A DNA stretch of 64,000 nt from Metabacillus idriensis (GCF_009674765.1 NZ_WKKF01000001.1:1550001-1614000), one strand, 5' to 3'. Shown: positions 23,450-32,484, counted from the stretch's first letter. The notes: generated by a model from the sequence alone, not told the origin. Numbers and translations: made by a program.

Positions 23450-23966
23450 GCTGATCCCTCACCATTTCCATGATGTAATGTATGTAGTTTTTTTCATCTT
23501 CAATATGAAAGATTGGAACTTGTAGATCTAAGTGATGAATATTAATCCAAGTAATGACGCAGATGATGCTGCTTAATTTCAAGAGAGAAAGATCATTTTC
23601 GTTTTTGATTAAAACGACTTTTGGAAATAGTTCTTTTTTATATCCCTCTATGAAAATTGTATCAATTGACATAGATTGATAGATTTCCACGAGCTTTGCA
23701 AGCGGCCATTTTTGATTGGCCATATACAGCTGCAGGAGACCATCCCCTTCAACCCCTGCCAGCACAGCTCCTGCTATTGAATGGCGATCACTGTCTTTAG
23801 CTGGAAGCCTCGGATCTGGGATGCCTCCATGGCCGTGATGTTTAATTGTACCTGTATGAAGGCTATTTTCTGCAGCTTTTTTTATGAGTTTTTCCATCAA
23901 AGTCGTTTTTCCAGAATTTTGATGCCCGGTTATTTGTATGACGGCACAATGTTTTCCCACGGCCAC
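23430..23966 (-). CDS. mobB: Molybdopterin-guanine dinucleotide biosynthesis protein MobB
   Basis: MobB is a GTP-binding adaptor for converting molybdopterin to its guanine dinucleotide form, the form used by formate dehydrogenases. The 178-residue protein has the Walker A GHQNSGKTTL (14-23) and the following TIKHHGHGG with KDSDRHSIAGA, as in MobB. The start is GTG at 23966, overlapping the end of moeA by 37 bases. No mobA is present in the window, so that gene must be elsewhere. Confidence 0.9.
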   Translation of the reverse strand: MAVGKHCAVIQITGHQNSGKTTLMEKLIKKAAENSLHTGTIKHHGHGGIPDPRLPAKDSDRHSIAGAVLAGVEGDGLLQLYMANQKWPLAKLVEIYQSMSIDTIFIEGYKKELFPKVVLIKNENDLSLLKLSSIICVITWINIHHLDLQVPIFHIEDEKNYIHYIMEMVRDQHESGIF

Positions 23967-25219
23967 TCACTTCCCTTTTGATCATCCAATAATAGGACAT
24001 CTGTCATCATGCCATCTTGATAGCCTCTCGTCCCGCCCGGCAGAACAATAAGGGCATTTGCTTCAGCTAAAGAGGAAACGGCACTTGATTTATCAAAGCC
24101 TGAAGGATGAACGGTCAGTCTTCCATCATCATAATGAAGCCCTGCCCTGACAAACCTTGTATAAGGATTAGCCTTAGGAAAATCCTTGCCCAAATAGGCT
24201 TTTTCTTTTCTTACATGCGGTGAACGGTGAAAATTGTGATGCCTGATGACCGGCCTGACAAACAATTCAAATCCCACAAAACAAGCGGATGGATTCCCCG
24301 AAAGCCCGACAAGCAATTTTTGACCCAGAGCAGCAACTGTTGTGACGCTTCCCGGCCTCATCGCAATTTTATTAAAGAGAACGTCTGCTCCGAGCTTTTC
24401 ATAAATGGCCGGCAAATAATCATAATCACCCACCGACACGCCGCCTGTAGTAATCAATAAATCAACTTGATTTAGCGCATCTTTAACTGCAATGACGCAT
24501 TGTTCAAGATCATCACTGAATTTTCCGAAATATTTTGCTTCCCCTCCTGCCCGTTCGATTTGAGCGAGAATCATATAGGAGTTGCTGTTGCGGATTTTTC
24601 CGGGCTGAAGCGGTTCATTTACTTCAAGCAGTTCACTTCCAGTTGCGAGCACTCCGATTACCGGCTTTTTCGCACATGGAACCTCATCATATCCGAACGT
24701 TGCAAGCAGCGCGGCAATACCTGGTGTAATAAAGCTTCCTTTAGCAGCCAATATAGTGCCTTTTTGTGTATCCTCTCCCTGAAACGAGATGTTTTCCCCG
24801 CTTTTTAAGGTGCGCTTTAATTCGAATCTTTTTCCTTCTGCAGCATCAAGCTCTTTCGTCAATTCAAGCATGACAACCGCATCAGCTCCTGCTGGTATTT
24901 GGGCGCCGGTCATAATCCTTACTGCTTGATTTTGGCCAACTCTTCCTTGAAAGACAGAACCTGCGCCAATCTCCCCGATCACTTCAAACACTCCTGGATT
25001 AGCTCTGGTAATCTCAGCAGTATCTGCAGCACGAACAGCAAATCCATCATATGGGGACCGGTCAAAAGACGGAACATCATGATCTGCGATTAAATCTTCA
25101 GCTAAAAAACGTCCGTATGAGTTTTCAAGAGGCACTTGCTCCGCTTGTCCTCTACTGGCATAGGCCATGACTTTTTGAACAGCGTCAGAAACTTTAATGG
25201 GTGTTCTTTTTTCTGCCAA
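23930..25219 (-). CDS. moeA: Molybdopterin molybdenumtransferase MoeA
   Basis: MoeA inserts molybdate into adenylylated molybdopterin. Domains visible in the 429-residue protein: N-terminal FDRSPYDGFAVRAADT (substrate loop), IMTGAQIPAGADAVVMLE, the MogA-like central domain with GVLATGSELLE, RNSNSYMILAQ and TTGGVSVGDYDYLP, then GLSGNPSACFVGFE and a C-terminal beta domain. The TTG at 25219, behind AGGAGA, is preferred over a reading from 25243. It starts 24 bases after moaA ends. Confidence 0.92.
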   Translation of the reverse strand: MAEKRTPIKVSDAVQKVMAYASRGQAEQVPLENSYGRFLAEDLIADHDVPSFDRSPYDGFAVRAADTAEITRANPGVFEVIGEIGAGSVFQGRVGQNQAVRIMTGAQIPAGADAVVMLELTKELDAAEGKRFELKRTLKSGENISFQGEDTQKGTILAAKGSFITPGIAALLATFGYDEVPCAKKPVIGVLATGSELLEVNEPLQPGKIRNSNSYMILAQIERAGGEAKYFGKFSDDLEQCVIAVKDALNQVDLLITTGGVSVGDYDYLPAIYEKLGADVLFNKIAMRPGSVTTVAALGQKLLVGLSGNPSACFVGFELFVRPVIRHHNFHRSPHVRKEKAYLGKDFPKANPYTRFVRAGLHYDDGRLTVHPSGFDKSSAVSSLAEANALIVLPGGTRGYQDGMMTDVLLLDDQKGSEWPWENIVPSYK

Positions 25220-25243
25220 TCTGTTTTCTCTCCTCTCTGTCAA

Positions 25244-26254
25244 TTATCCTCCGATATGAGACATCTCCACTTTATTCTGCCGGCCAGTCTCTCCTGTCCT
25301 TTCTTCAGAGTAACGGTCGCTTCGTTTGTTCCATATATCCTGAATGATAGCTGTCAGCTCCATATTGCTTTTTTCTGAACGGACCAGTTCTCTGAGATCT
25401 GATCCTTTTGAGGCAAAAAGACAGGTATAAAGCTTGCCTTCAGCCGATATCCGGGCACGTGAACAAGTTAAACAAAAAGAATCGGTCACAGATGAGATGA
25501 TTCCGATCTCTGCAGATTGATCTTGATACTCATATCTTTCAGCGACTTCCCCTGGATAGTTTGGAGGTATCTTAATCAGAGGAAACCGCTCTTCTATCAA
25601 ATTCAAAATTTCCCTTTTTGAAACAACATGGTCAAGCTTCCATCCATTTGAGTTCCCCACATCCATATATTCAATGAATCTGAGTGTATGTCCTTTCGCT
25701 TTGAAGTACTCGGCCATTGGAAGTACGTCCTCGTCGTTGATCCCTTTTTGAACGACCATATTAATCTTAACCTGTAAGCCCGCTGCAGATGCTGCTTCAA
25801 TCCCGTCAAGAATCGTTTTTACCTTGCTGCGGCGGCCATTCATTTCGGCAAAGCGCTCTTCATTTAAAGAATCCAGACTTACCGTGACTCGTCTCAAACC
25901 TGCCTCGAACAGTTCAGCAGCAAACGCTTTTAAAAGCGATCCATTGGTCGTTAACCCGATGTCTTCAATTCCATCTACTGTTTTAAGCATCCTTATTAAC
26001 ACAGGAAGCTCTCTTCTGAGCAGAGGCTCTCCTCCTGTAAGGCGGAGTTTTTTAACACCCAAGGATGAAAAAATGACTGCTAATCTCTCAATCTCCTCAA
26101 AAGACAAGATTTTCTCAGATGACAAGAATGAATAATCCGGTCCGAATATTTCTTCCGGCATACAGTAGCGGCAGCGGAAATTACACCGGTCTGTGACGGA
26201 AATTCTTAAATCCCTGAGCGGCCGGTTCAATGAATCCAGTACAGAATTTTTCAT
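25244..26254 (-). CDS. moaA: GTP 3',8-cyclase MoaA (radical SAM)
   Basis: MoaA starts molybdenum cofactor synthesis by converting GTP to 3',8-cyclo-GTP with S-adenosylmethionine. The 336-residue enzyme has the N-terminal radical-SAM cluster C24-N-F-R-C28-R-Y-C31, [11 protein letters not shown], the C-terminal second cluster motif C-x2-C-x13-C ([19 protein letters not shown]), and the C-terminal Gly-Gly (SHIGG) that completes the active site. The gene lies 68 bases downstream of fdhD on the same strand. moaC is not in the window. Confidence 0.95.
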   Translation of the reverse strand: MKNSVLDSLNRPLRDLRISVTDRCNFRCRYCMPEEIFGPDYSFLSSEKILSFEEIERLAVIFSSLGVKKLRLTGGEPLLRRELPVLIRMLKTVDGIEDIGLTTNGSLLKAFAAELFEAGLRRVTVSLDSLNEERFAEMNGRRSKVKTILDGIEAASAAGLQVKINMVVQKGINDEDVLPMAEYFKAKGHTLRFIEYMDVGNSNGWKLDHVVSKREILNLIEERFPLIKIPPNYPGEVAERYEYQDQSAEIGIISSVTDSFCLTCSRARISAEGKLYTCLFASKGSDLRELVRSEKSNMELTAIIQDIWNKRSDRYSEERTGETGRQNKVEMSHIGG

Positions 26255-26322
26255 ATTCCTCGCCTCTCTTCTGTTATGTATTTTACATGCAAGCTTCAGA
26301 ATATGCGAACTAAATGAAACAA

Positions 26323-27126
26323 TCAGATATCTTGCGCGAGAATGATTCTTTGCGGATGTGTATAGACATTCAAAGAAGAATCTCTTATAAAACCAACGAC
26401 CGTAATTCCAAGTTCTTCAGCCAGATTCAATGCTAATTCAGTTGGAGCTGATTTAGATAAAACGATTTCACATCCAATTTTAGCTGTTTTCATTAGAATT
26501 TCTGAAGAGATTCTCCCGCTGAATACAAGGATTTTATCACGAACGGAAATATTGTTTTTTAAACAGTGTCCATATATCTTATCCAGGGCATTATGTCTCC
26601 CGATATCCATTCTGCTTAACATCACGCCATTTTTATCACATAGAGCCGCATTATGCACGCCTCCTGTTTGATGAAAAACTTCGGCCTGACTTTGCATCTC
26701 TTTCATAAGGAAAAAACAAGTTTCAGGGGTTATTTGCACTTGAATGCCGTGCATTTTTTTCGCTGTCCTTGCATCACTGGCAAAAACAAAGCCTTGCCGG
26801 CTCATCCCGCAGCAGGAAGTGACATAGCGTTTATGTTGAAAATGCTGAAAGTAAGGATTGTCTCTCACTGTTTTGACATGAACAAATCCTTCCTTTTTCT
26901 GCATCCAGAGCTCTTTTATATCCCTGCAGCTTTGAATGAATCCTTCTGAGGCAAGATACCCGATTACCATGTCCTCAATAAATTCAGGCGAGCAGACCAT
27001 AGTAACGAATTCTTCACCATTAACCTTAATCGTTACCGGATATTCTGTTACGATTGAATCCTCTTCCTTGGTAGCGTTGCCGTTAGAAATACGGAGAATC
27101 TTCCGTTTTATCTCGACTAGTTTCAA
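26323..27126 (-). CDS. fdhD: Formate dehydrogenase accessory sulfurtransferase FdhD
   Basis: FdhD passes sulfur from a cysteine desulfurase to the Mo-bisMGD cofactor before it enters formate dehydrogenase, which is essential for activity. The protein (267 residues) shows [20 protein letters not shown] near the start, the Cys motif [20 protein letters not shown][11 protein letters not shown] and [17 protein letters not shown] supports TTG at 27126; a longer frame up to 27222 would run into the speD terminator. It opens the cofactor operon, which tells its partner: the nearby YrhE-like dehydrogenase. Confidence 0.92.
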   Translation of the reverse strand: MKLVEIKRKILRISNGNATKEEDSIVTEYPVTIKVNGEEFVTMVCSPEFIEDMVIGYLASEGFIQSCRDIKELWMQKKEGFVHVKTVRDNPYFQHFQHKRYVTSCCGMSRQGFVFASDARTAKKMHGIQVQITPETCFFLMKEMQSQAEVFHQTGGVHNAALCDKNGVMLSRMDIGRHNALDKIYGHCLKNNISVRDKILVFSGRISSEILMKTAKIGCEIVLSKSAPTELALNLAEELGITVVGFIRDSSLNVYTHPQRIILAQDI

Positions 27127-27209
27127 AATGGCTGCTCCTTTACCCCTTTTTTCTCCCATATTTACATTATGATAATCCAACTTCCGTTTTTTTGAAAGCA
27201 TCAAAGCTA

Positions 27210-27240
27210 AGGGCCTTCCCACATATAGTGAGAAAGCCCT
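27210..27240 (-). terminator. Terminator of speD
   Basis: AGGGCTTTCTCAC and GTGGGAAGGCCCT (minus strand, with G-T pairs) form a 13-bp hairpin between speD and fdhD. The T-tail is weak, so some read-through may occur. Confidence 0.65.
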
Positions 27241-27247
27241 CTTTGCT

Positions 27248-28066
27248 TCATCCTGAAAATGGCTTCATATTCTTTCCGTAAAAAATTTCATCCATTTCAA
27301 TTTTTAACCGGTCTGTAATTTCATTTCTCTCATTTTTACTGAGCTTGTCTTTTGTATAGCCAAATAAATAATTATTCAAATCAAATTCCTTCAGCTTGCA
27401 TTTTGTATGGAAGATATTCTGAGGGTACACATTCACATCAATCATGTCATATGCGTCCTTCACATTATCCGGTATGTAATTTTGAATAGAATTGATGTCA
27501 TGGTCAATAAAGAGTTTTTCGCCGTTTATATCCCTTGTGAACCCTCTTACGCGGTAATCCATAGTCATAATATCTGTATCAAAAGAATGGATTAAGTAAT
27601 TGAGTGCTTTCAGGGGTGAAATTTCCCCGCAGGTTGACACATCAATATCTGCTCTGAAGGTGCTGATTCCTTCATTAGGATGGTATTCGGGATATGTATG
27701 GACGGTAATATGGCTTTTATCAAGCTGCATCACAACTGAGTCAGGAAGCGGACCTGGTGATTCTTCGTATGATTCATTAGGTACTTCAACAACTGGGCCC
27801 TCTGATACGAGAATGGTCACGCTTGCTCCCTGTGGAACATAGTTTTGCTGAGCAACATTCAGCACGTGTGCACCGATAATATCCGTGACATTTTTTAAAA
27901 TTTTGGTTAAACGCTCGGCATTGTACTGCTCATCAATATACTGTATATAAGCTTCACGCTCTTCTTTTGTCTTTGTGTAGCAAACATCGTACATATTGAA
28001 GCTGAGCGATTTCGTAAGATTATTAAATTCATGCAGTTGAATCCTTTGTTCAGAAGTGAATTTCAA
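27248..28066 (-). CDS. speD: S-adenosylmethionine decarboxylase proenzyme, long (E. coli) type
   Basis: SpeD makes decarboxylated SAM, the aminopropyl donor for spermidine. The 272-residue proenzyme contains the self-cleavage site [13 protein letters not shown], in which S118 becomes the pyruvoyl group, and the proton-donor region STCGEISPL with C146. The length and these motifs fit the E. coli-type SpeD rather than the short (about 125-residue) type usual in B. subtilis. No speE is nearby. The start is TTG at 28066 with AAGGGAG upstream. Confidence 0.9.
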   Translation of the reverse strand: MKFTSEQRIQLHEFNNLTKSLSFNMYDVCYTKTKEEREAYIQYIDEQYNAERLTKILKNVTDIIGAHVLNVAQQNYVPQGASVTILVSEGPVVEVPNESYEESPGPLPDSVVMQLDKSHITVHTYPEYHPNEGISTFRADIDVSTCGEISPLKALNYLIHSFDTDIMTMDYRVRGFTRDINGEKLFIDHDINSIQNYIPDNVKDAYDMIDVNVYPQNIFHTKCKLKEFDLNNYLFGYTKDKLSKNERNEITDRLKIEMDEIFYGKNMKPFSG

Positions 28067-28303
28067 GGTTTTGTTCTCCCTTCGGTTTAGAAAAAATCTC
28101 TCTTAAGCTGCTGTGATTTTAATTGGTCTTATTGTTACTATATTACCCACTTTAGAAAGGAAGAAACAGTACGTACTGATTTTAGAAAAACATTTCTTGT
28201 TTAAACAGGATAGATTTTTAATATGGCATGGGATTTCGCCAATCCCTTTATCCTTGTACATTCATATAAATAGAGTATATGAATAAAAAAAGGAGATCTC
28301 TAT

Positions 28304-28588
28304 ATGTCAGGAAGAAAGAATAGGAAAAGAAGGGCCCGATGTATTTTCCCTGAATACAGATGGTGCGGGCCAGGGTGCAGCGGGCCAGGTCTTCCCATAA
28401 ATGATGTGGATGCCTGCTGTCGAAGGCATGACCTCTGTTTAGACCGCGGGATTTCATCTTGTGAGTGCGATTATGCTTTTATTGAATGTCTTCGTCCAAA
28501 AATTAATAATCAAACGCAAAAAGGCAGAAATGCAGCACTTATGTATAAAGTAATGAAATTAAAAACACTGTTTACATGCGGCCAATAA
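28304..28588 (+). CDS. Small phospholipase A2-like domain protein
   Basis: The 94-residue protein has the PLA2 fold signature in miniature: calcium loop C21-G-P-G-C-S-G-P-G29, then the catalytic D-A-C-C-R-R-H-D-L-C with H42 and D43. Six further Cys suggest disulfides. The N-terminus is very basic (SGRKNRKRRAR) and there is no signal peptide. It resembles the parvovirus-type PLA2-like domain found in short proteins of spore-forming Bacilli. Whether it cuts lipids is not known. AAAGGAGATC precedes the ATG, and it stands alone. Confidence 0.75.
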   Translation: MSGRKNRKRRARCIFPEYRWCGPGCSGPGLPINDVDACCRRHDLCLDRGISSCECDYAFIECLRPKINNQTQKGRNAALMYKVMKLKTLFTCGQ

Positions 28589-28680
28589 AACCGCACTACA
28601 TTCCTGCCCAAATCAACAATCTTCAAATATTCCATATGCTGTAATCATTAAACTCCATATATGGCTGCGGGGTGTCCTGT

Positions 28681-29247
28681 ATGAAAGCAACTGAAAAAGA
28701 ATTAGATGTCATCGGCGCATGGCTTATTGTGGCAGGCACACTCATCAATGCATCTGGAGAAAGCATGAATCTAATTGGCAAAGAAAAACTTTCTTATAAA
28801 TTGACCGGCCCGGGCAACAGCATTGAAGCGGCAGGAAATATCCTTCAGTCAATCGGGAGAGCAGACCAGCCGGAAAAGAAAGTAAGCGTATTTGGCAGCT
28901 TGCTTCAGGCAGCAGGAAATTCAGCAAACGCCGCATCCAGAGCCTTCCTTCTTAATGATCAAAAGAGAGATGGCCATTATGTTGATGTCATAGGCAATGC
29001 GGTTCAGACACTCGGAGCGGCCGCAGAAGCACTCGGAGCTGCTGCCCAGAAGAATCTCACCTATTATGAACAGCTTACTGCTGGATATCTTTTAATTGCG
29101 GGCGGTGCTGCTGTAGATGGTGTCAGCGGCATTTATTTTTTAAAGGAGCTACCTGAAAAAGGAAGAGCGCTTAGTTGGTTTGCCGGATATCTTCAGGCTG
29201 TTGGCGCACTGCTTGCAGCTGACGCAATAACGTCAGAAGAATCATGA
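28681..29247 (+). CDS. Gly/Ala-rich repetitive protein, DUF6944-like
   Basis: The 188-residue product is built from a repeated helical pattern such as AAGNILQSIG, LLQAAGNSANAAS, VIGNAVQTLGAAAEALGAAA and AGYLQAVGALLAADA, with Gly and Ala at fixed spacing. It lacks a signal peptide and Cys. I take it for the DUF6944 family of repetitive Bacillus proteins, function unknown. The ATG at 28681 is chosen over GTG at 28672, since GGGGTG overlaps the latter. It lies 92 bases after the phospholipase-like gene on the same strand. Confidence 0.6.
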   Translation: MKATEKELDVIGAWLIVAGTLINASGESMNLIGKEKLSYKLTGPGNSIEAAGNILQSIGRADQPEKKVSVFGSLLQAAGNSANAASRAFLLNDQKRDGHYVDVIGNAVQTLGAAAEALGAAAQKNLTYYEQLTAGYLLIAGGAAVDGVSGIYFLKELPEKGRALSWFAGYLQAVGALLAADAITSEES

Positions 29248-29289
29248 TGCTATGACACAAAAATAGATAAAAAGACGCTGTCCAGAAAG

Positions 29290-29472
29290 TCTGTTTTCGC
29301 ATAGTTTGTTGTTTTGGATTATACATGCTGCTCGTTTCTTTCCGCTGCAGGAACTTGCTTTCGGCGGTCCGGCTGGGAGCCTCTATTCTCCGCAGGAGTC
29401 AAGTTCCTGCAGCGTAGATCCACTTAAGATTTTCAACATACAGTCTAAAACAACAAAGTTTACGAAAAGAGC
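29290..29472 (+). repeat. Dispersed hairpin repeat, copy 2
   Basis: This shorter copy (about 183 bp) starts TCTGTTTTCGCATAGTTTG and ends CAACAAAGTTTACGAAAAGAGC. It lacks part of the tip arm. It lies between convergent genes and is in the same orientation as copy 1. Confidence 0.85.
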
Positions 29473-29481
29473 CTACAGAAA

Positions 29482-29523
29482 AAAGCAGGCAGGAAATAAC
29501 ATTTGCTTTTCCTGCCTGCTTTA
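29482..29523. terminator. Strong bidirectional terminator
   Basis: AAAGCAGGCAGGAAA pairs perfectly with TTTCCTGCCTGCTTT, with an A-run before it and T-rich sequence after it. It lies 12 bases after the stop of the convergent gene at 29534. Confidence 0.8.
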
Positions 29524-29533
29524 TTTTAGGGAC

Positions 29534-29773
29534 TTATCGGGCAGAACCCTTTTCGTTTCCTCTCTTAAAATTTCCGGTAGCTTTAGCTAGAAGCAGCTGA
29601 ATATCTTTTTCAGTTTCTGCTTTCTCTGCATTTGCAAGGAATTTAGCTGCAGCCTTCCCTTTCAAAACTTTTATTTGTTTTCCAGACCAATAAATTAGAA
29701 CTGCTTGATCCTTAGTTATTTGATAGCTGAAAATCATATCATTTAACCTGTTTCTCTTATCGATATTTTTCAT
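29534..29773 (-). CDS. Hypothetical small basic protein
   Basis: The 79-residue product is basic and hydrophilic, with a beta-rich middle (FSYQITKDQAVLIYWSGKQI) and a helical C-terminal half (GKAAAKFLANAEKAETEKDI). No motif that I recognise. GGGAGAATAAAAGA precedes the ATG and a strong terminator follows. It is probably a conserved Bacillus protein of unknown function. Confidence 0.6.
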   Translation of the reverse strand: MKNIDKRNRLNDMIFSYQITKDQAVLIYWSGKQIKVLKGKAAAKFLANAEKAETEKDIQLLLAKATGNFKRGNEKGSAR

Positions 29774-29877
29774 TCTTTTATTCTCCCTTCTTATTACATT
29801 CCTGCCATTCTTTGTTTAAACAATGGCAGTCCGGGTATTTAATGACTATAAATTCTTTTATTAGGAGGAGCGATTTG

Positions 29878-30063
29878 ATGACCTGGAAAAAGAAATGCTT
29901 AACTGGCGGAATGACACTTGCTATCATGCTTGGCGGCCTGACCGCATGCGGTGATGGCGAACAGGATGAAATGAACGATGATGTTGAAGAAGAAGTGGAA
30001 GAAGAAACAGACGGTGATATCATAGATGAAGATAATCAGGAAATGGAGGAAGAGGGACAATGA
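29878..30063 (+). CDS. Small acidic lipoprotein
   Basis: The 61-residue precursor has a basic N-end (MTWKKK), a hydrophobic stretch and the lipobox LTAC at residues 21-24 (cleavage before C24), so the mature form is a 38-residue lipid-anchored peptide on the outer face of the membrane. The mature part is almost only Glu, Asp and Gln. Its function is unknown; binding of cations or basic polymers is conceivable. AGGAGGAGCGATTTG precedes the ATG at 29878. Confidence 0.7.
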   Translation: MTWKKKCLTGGMTLAIMLGGLTACGDGEQDEMNDDVEEEVEEETDGDIIDEDNQEMEEEGQ

Positions 30064-30076
30064 TGTCCCTCTCTTT

Positions 30077-31996
30077 TTATTGATCTCGTTCAATGGTCAA
30101 ATTAGAGTGCCTCTTTTGCATTTGTGCGGCTTTTTTTCGATTTTCTGCTGATTCAAAAATGATATCAAAGTCGTAATCTTCCGGATAAAGCTCTTCAGCT
30201 GAAATATGAAGCTGAATTCGTTTATGATTGATAGATTGTTTTGTCCCTTTAACAAAGACCGTGTAGTTTCCGCCCTTATCTGGACCGCTGTATACAATTC
30301 CGTGCTCGTTTGTTGCTTTTAAAAGCACATTGTCTCCTTTTATAAAAGTCTGCACCTCTGCCTCTTTTGCTTTTGTTTGCTTCTTTTTGTAACGATTGAC
30401 AGAAATTTGTTTATCCAGTTCTTTTTTTTCATATAGATCATATTGCTCTTTTCCGTACTTTTTTGTTTCTTTATACGTGATGGCATGTGCTTTCTCAATT
30501 AATTCCGGGTGCATGCCTAAACGGAGGGCAATGGAAAACGCCTGACTCTCCCCGCCTACGCCTATCTTAAGTTTATAGGTTGGCTGAAGGGTCTCTATAT
30601 CAAAATCCATCGATCCATTTATGAACCCTTCTTCTTTTTCAGCGAAGTCCTTTATTTCACTGTAATGTGTCGTGGCAAGCAAGGTAGCACCTTTTTGATG
30701 AATTTTTTGAAGAATAACACTTGCAAGCCCCATACCTTCTCCCGGATCTGTTCCTGATCCTAACTCATCAAGCAACACAAGGCTATATTCATTTGTTTTC
30801 TTTAAAATTGAAATAATATTCGTCATGTGTGAACTGAACGTGCTCAAGTTTTGTTCAATGCTTTGCCCATCACCGATATCAAGCAGAATCTGCTGGTAAA
30901 TGCCAATTGAGCTTTCCTTATCAGCAGGGATATGAAACCCGGATTGTGCCATCAGAACAAGAAGACCTACCGTTTTTAAAACTACTGTTTTACCGCCTGT
31001 ATTCGGCCCGGTTATGACGAGGGCCTGAAAATCCTTCCCTATTTCAATGGTCAGAGGAACGGCTTTGCTTCCTAAAAGCGGATGCCTGGCATTTTTCAGG
31101 CTGATCATTTTTTGATCATGAACAGCTGGTGCCCTGCCGTCAATGACACGGCTGTATTTTGCTTTTGCAAATAATACATCATAATGCACCATCACTTCTA
31201 TTGATTGAAGAAGCTGTTTTTCATGAGACTCTGCCAAGCCAGTTAAATAACTTAAAATCTTTTCCGCCTCCAGTTCTTCCTGTGACAATAATAGATTGAT
31301 CTGATCCTGAACGGAAGCTGCATCTTCAGGTTCAACATAAAGTGTTGAACCTGATGCTGATGCATCCAGGATCGTTCCTCTAATTTTCCCTTTATATTCT
31401 CTTTTAAGAGATACACATAAGCGGCCGCCGCGTTCACTTACAATTGAGTCCTGCAAGTAGCTCTTATATTTCGGAGACTTGACAATGGAATTCAGTTTTT
31501 CTTTCAAACGGTCATTTGCAATGGCCAGCTGTTTTCTTACTTTTGACAGCTCTTTTCCCGCCATGTCGTCAACTCTGCCGTTTCGAATGCATCTGGTGAT
31601 TTCTTCAGCGATCTCAGGAAGCTCTTCAATTCCATTTACATAAGAGGACACACGGGGTGCCAGCATTTCTTTATCTCTCATGAACCGTTTCATTTTCAAG
31701 CCGTCTTCTATAAATGACAGAAGCTGTGAAAAGTGATGCGGTCTTAAGGCAACACCTTTATTAAACTGCTTTACAATGATTTCAATGCCCTCAAGACCTG
31801 AAATAGGGACACTTGAACTTTTTTCCAAAATGGCTGCAGCTTCGTCTGTTTCTGACAAAAGTGCCTGAATTTGTTTTACATTTGACAGTGGCATAATGGC
31901 TAATACGCGCTGCTTTCCTGAATCTGTCATTGCATAAGTGCTGATTGTTTCTTTTATAGTAAGGTAATCTAAAACGTTCAATGTATGGTTGTTCAT
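30077..31996 (-). CDS. MutS2-like ATPase lacking the Smr nuclease domain
   Basis: The 639-residue protein follows the MutS2 plan: N-terminal helical/core and clamp region (about 1-280), then the MutS ATPase domain with Walker A GPNTGGKT (330-337), Walker B LVLLDELGSGTDP and the H-loop ATTHYSEIK, then a coiled coil and a short KOW-like beta segment (about 560-600). It ends at 639, while MutS2 proper is about 780 residues with a C-terminal Smr endonuclease; no Smr motif is present. MutS2 acts on branched DNA or on collided ribosomes; this paralogue could do the ATP-driven part only. It follows a long leader with two terminators. Confidence 0.82.
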   Translation of the reverse strand: MNNHTLNVLDYLTIKETISTYAMTDSGKQRVLAIMPLSNVKQIQALLSETDEAAAILEKSSSVPISGLEGIEIIVKQFNKGVALRPHHFSQLLSFIEDGLKMKRFMRDKEMLAPRVSSYVNGIEELPEIAEEITRCIRNGRVDDMAGKELSKVRKQLAIANDRLKEKLNSIVKSPKYKSYLQDSIVSERGGRLCVSLKREYKGKIRGTILDASASGSTLYVEPEDAASVQDQINLLLSQEELEAEKILSYLTGLAESHEKQLLQSIEVMVHYDVLFAKAKYSRVIDGRAPAVHDQKMISLKNARHPLLGSKAVPLTIEIGKDFQALVITGPNTGGKTVVLKTVGLLVLMAQSGFHIPADKESSIGIYQQILLDIGDGQSIEQNLSTFSSHMTNIISILKKTNEYSLVLLDELGSGTDPGEGMGLASVILQKIHQKGATLLATTHYSEIKDFAEKEEGFINGSMDFDIETLQPTYKLKIGVGGESQAFSIALRLGMHPELIEKAHAITYKETKKYGKEQYDLYEKKELDKQISVNRYKKKQTKAKEAEVQTFIKGDNVLLKATNEHGIVYSGPDKGGNYTVFVKGTKQSINHKRIQLHISAEELYPEDYDFDIIFESAENRKKAAQMQKRHSNLTIERDQ

Positions 31997-32019
31997 GTAA
32001 ATATTCCTCCTTTAGTAAC

Positions 32020-32056
32020 GAAAAAAAGCCGCAATGAACAAACGTTCATTGCGGCT
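32020..32056 (-). terminator. Terminator in the leader of the mutS2-like gene
   Basis: AGCCGCAATGAAC and GTTCATTGCGGCT form a perfect 13-bp stem with a four-base loop, followed by TTTTTTTCG on the minus strand. It ends 24 bases before the mutS2-like start, so it would block that gene unless read through. Confidence 0.85.
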
Positions 32057-32109
32057 GAAATGGTCTATAGAGCGCTTTTTCTCCATACTGCTCTCATCCT
32101 TTTTTGGAC

Positions 32110-32280
32110 AAATAAAAAACTGTGCATAAAAACACAGCTGAGCAGGCACCTCTCATATGCTATGATTTGTTCTTAACTCATCGATCTGCGCATAGTTAAA
32201 TAAGCATTGCAAAATCAGTTTTTTGCACGCCAGGCACAGTGATGACCGTATGAAATTACGGATTAGTTAAGAACGACACC
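32110..32280 (-). ncRNA. Candidate structured leader RNA or small RNA with its own terminator
   Basis: On the minus strand a perfect 10-bp closing stem (GTTCTTAACT with AGTTAAGAAC, 32265-32274 and 32169-32178) encloses two hairpins, CCGTA/TACGG and TGCAAAA/TTTTGCA. It ends in a terminator (CTGTG/CACAG, then TTTTTTATTTG, at 32110-32140). A possible promoter lies upstream: TTGACA at 32366-32371, a 17-base gap and TAAATT. A second terminator follows at 32020. It does not match a riboswitch family that I can recall (T-box, SAM, TPP, FMN, purine, lysine, c-di-GMP and c-di-AMP were considered). Confidence 0.5.
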
Positions 32281-32484
32281 TAACATATAACAAAACCCCT
32301 TTTTTAAGGATGATTGTATAGAGAATATAAAAGCTTACTTCAAATTTACTTCACTTTCCTTTTCTTGTCAAACCCAAATTTTATAAACCGTCATTTGAAT
32401 TCTGAGCTTTCTTATTATAAGATGAACTACATCTAATATGAATTGATTATTCATATTTATACATCAATTTTAGGAGGTGCTGAA

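Noticed and set aside
32110-32280. Assignment of the leader to a known riboswitch or T-box class
   Set aside because: The conserved core words of the classes I could recall are missing; left as an unassigned candidate.
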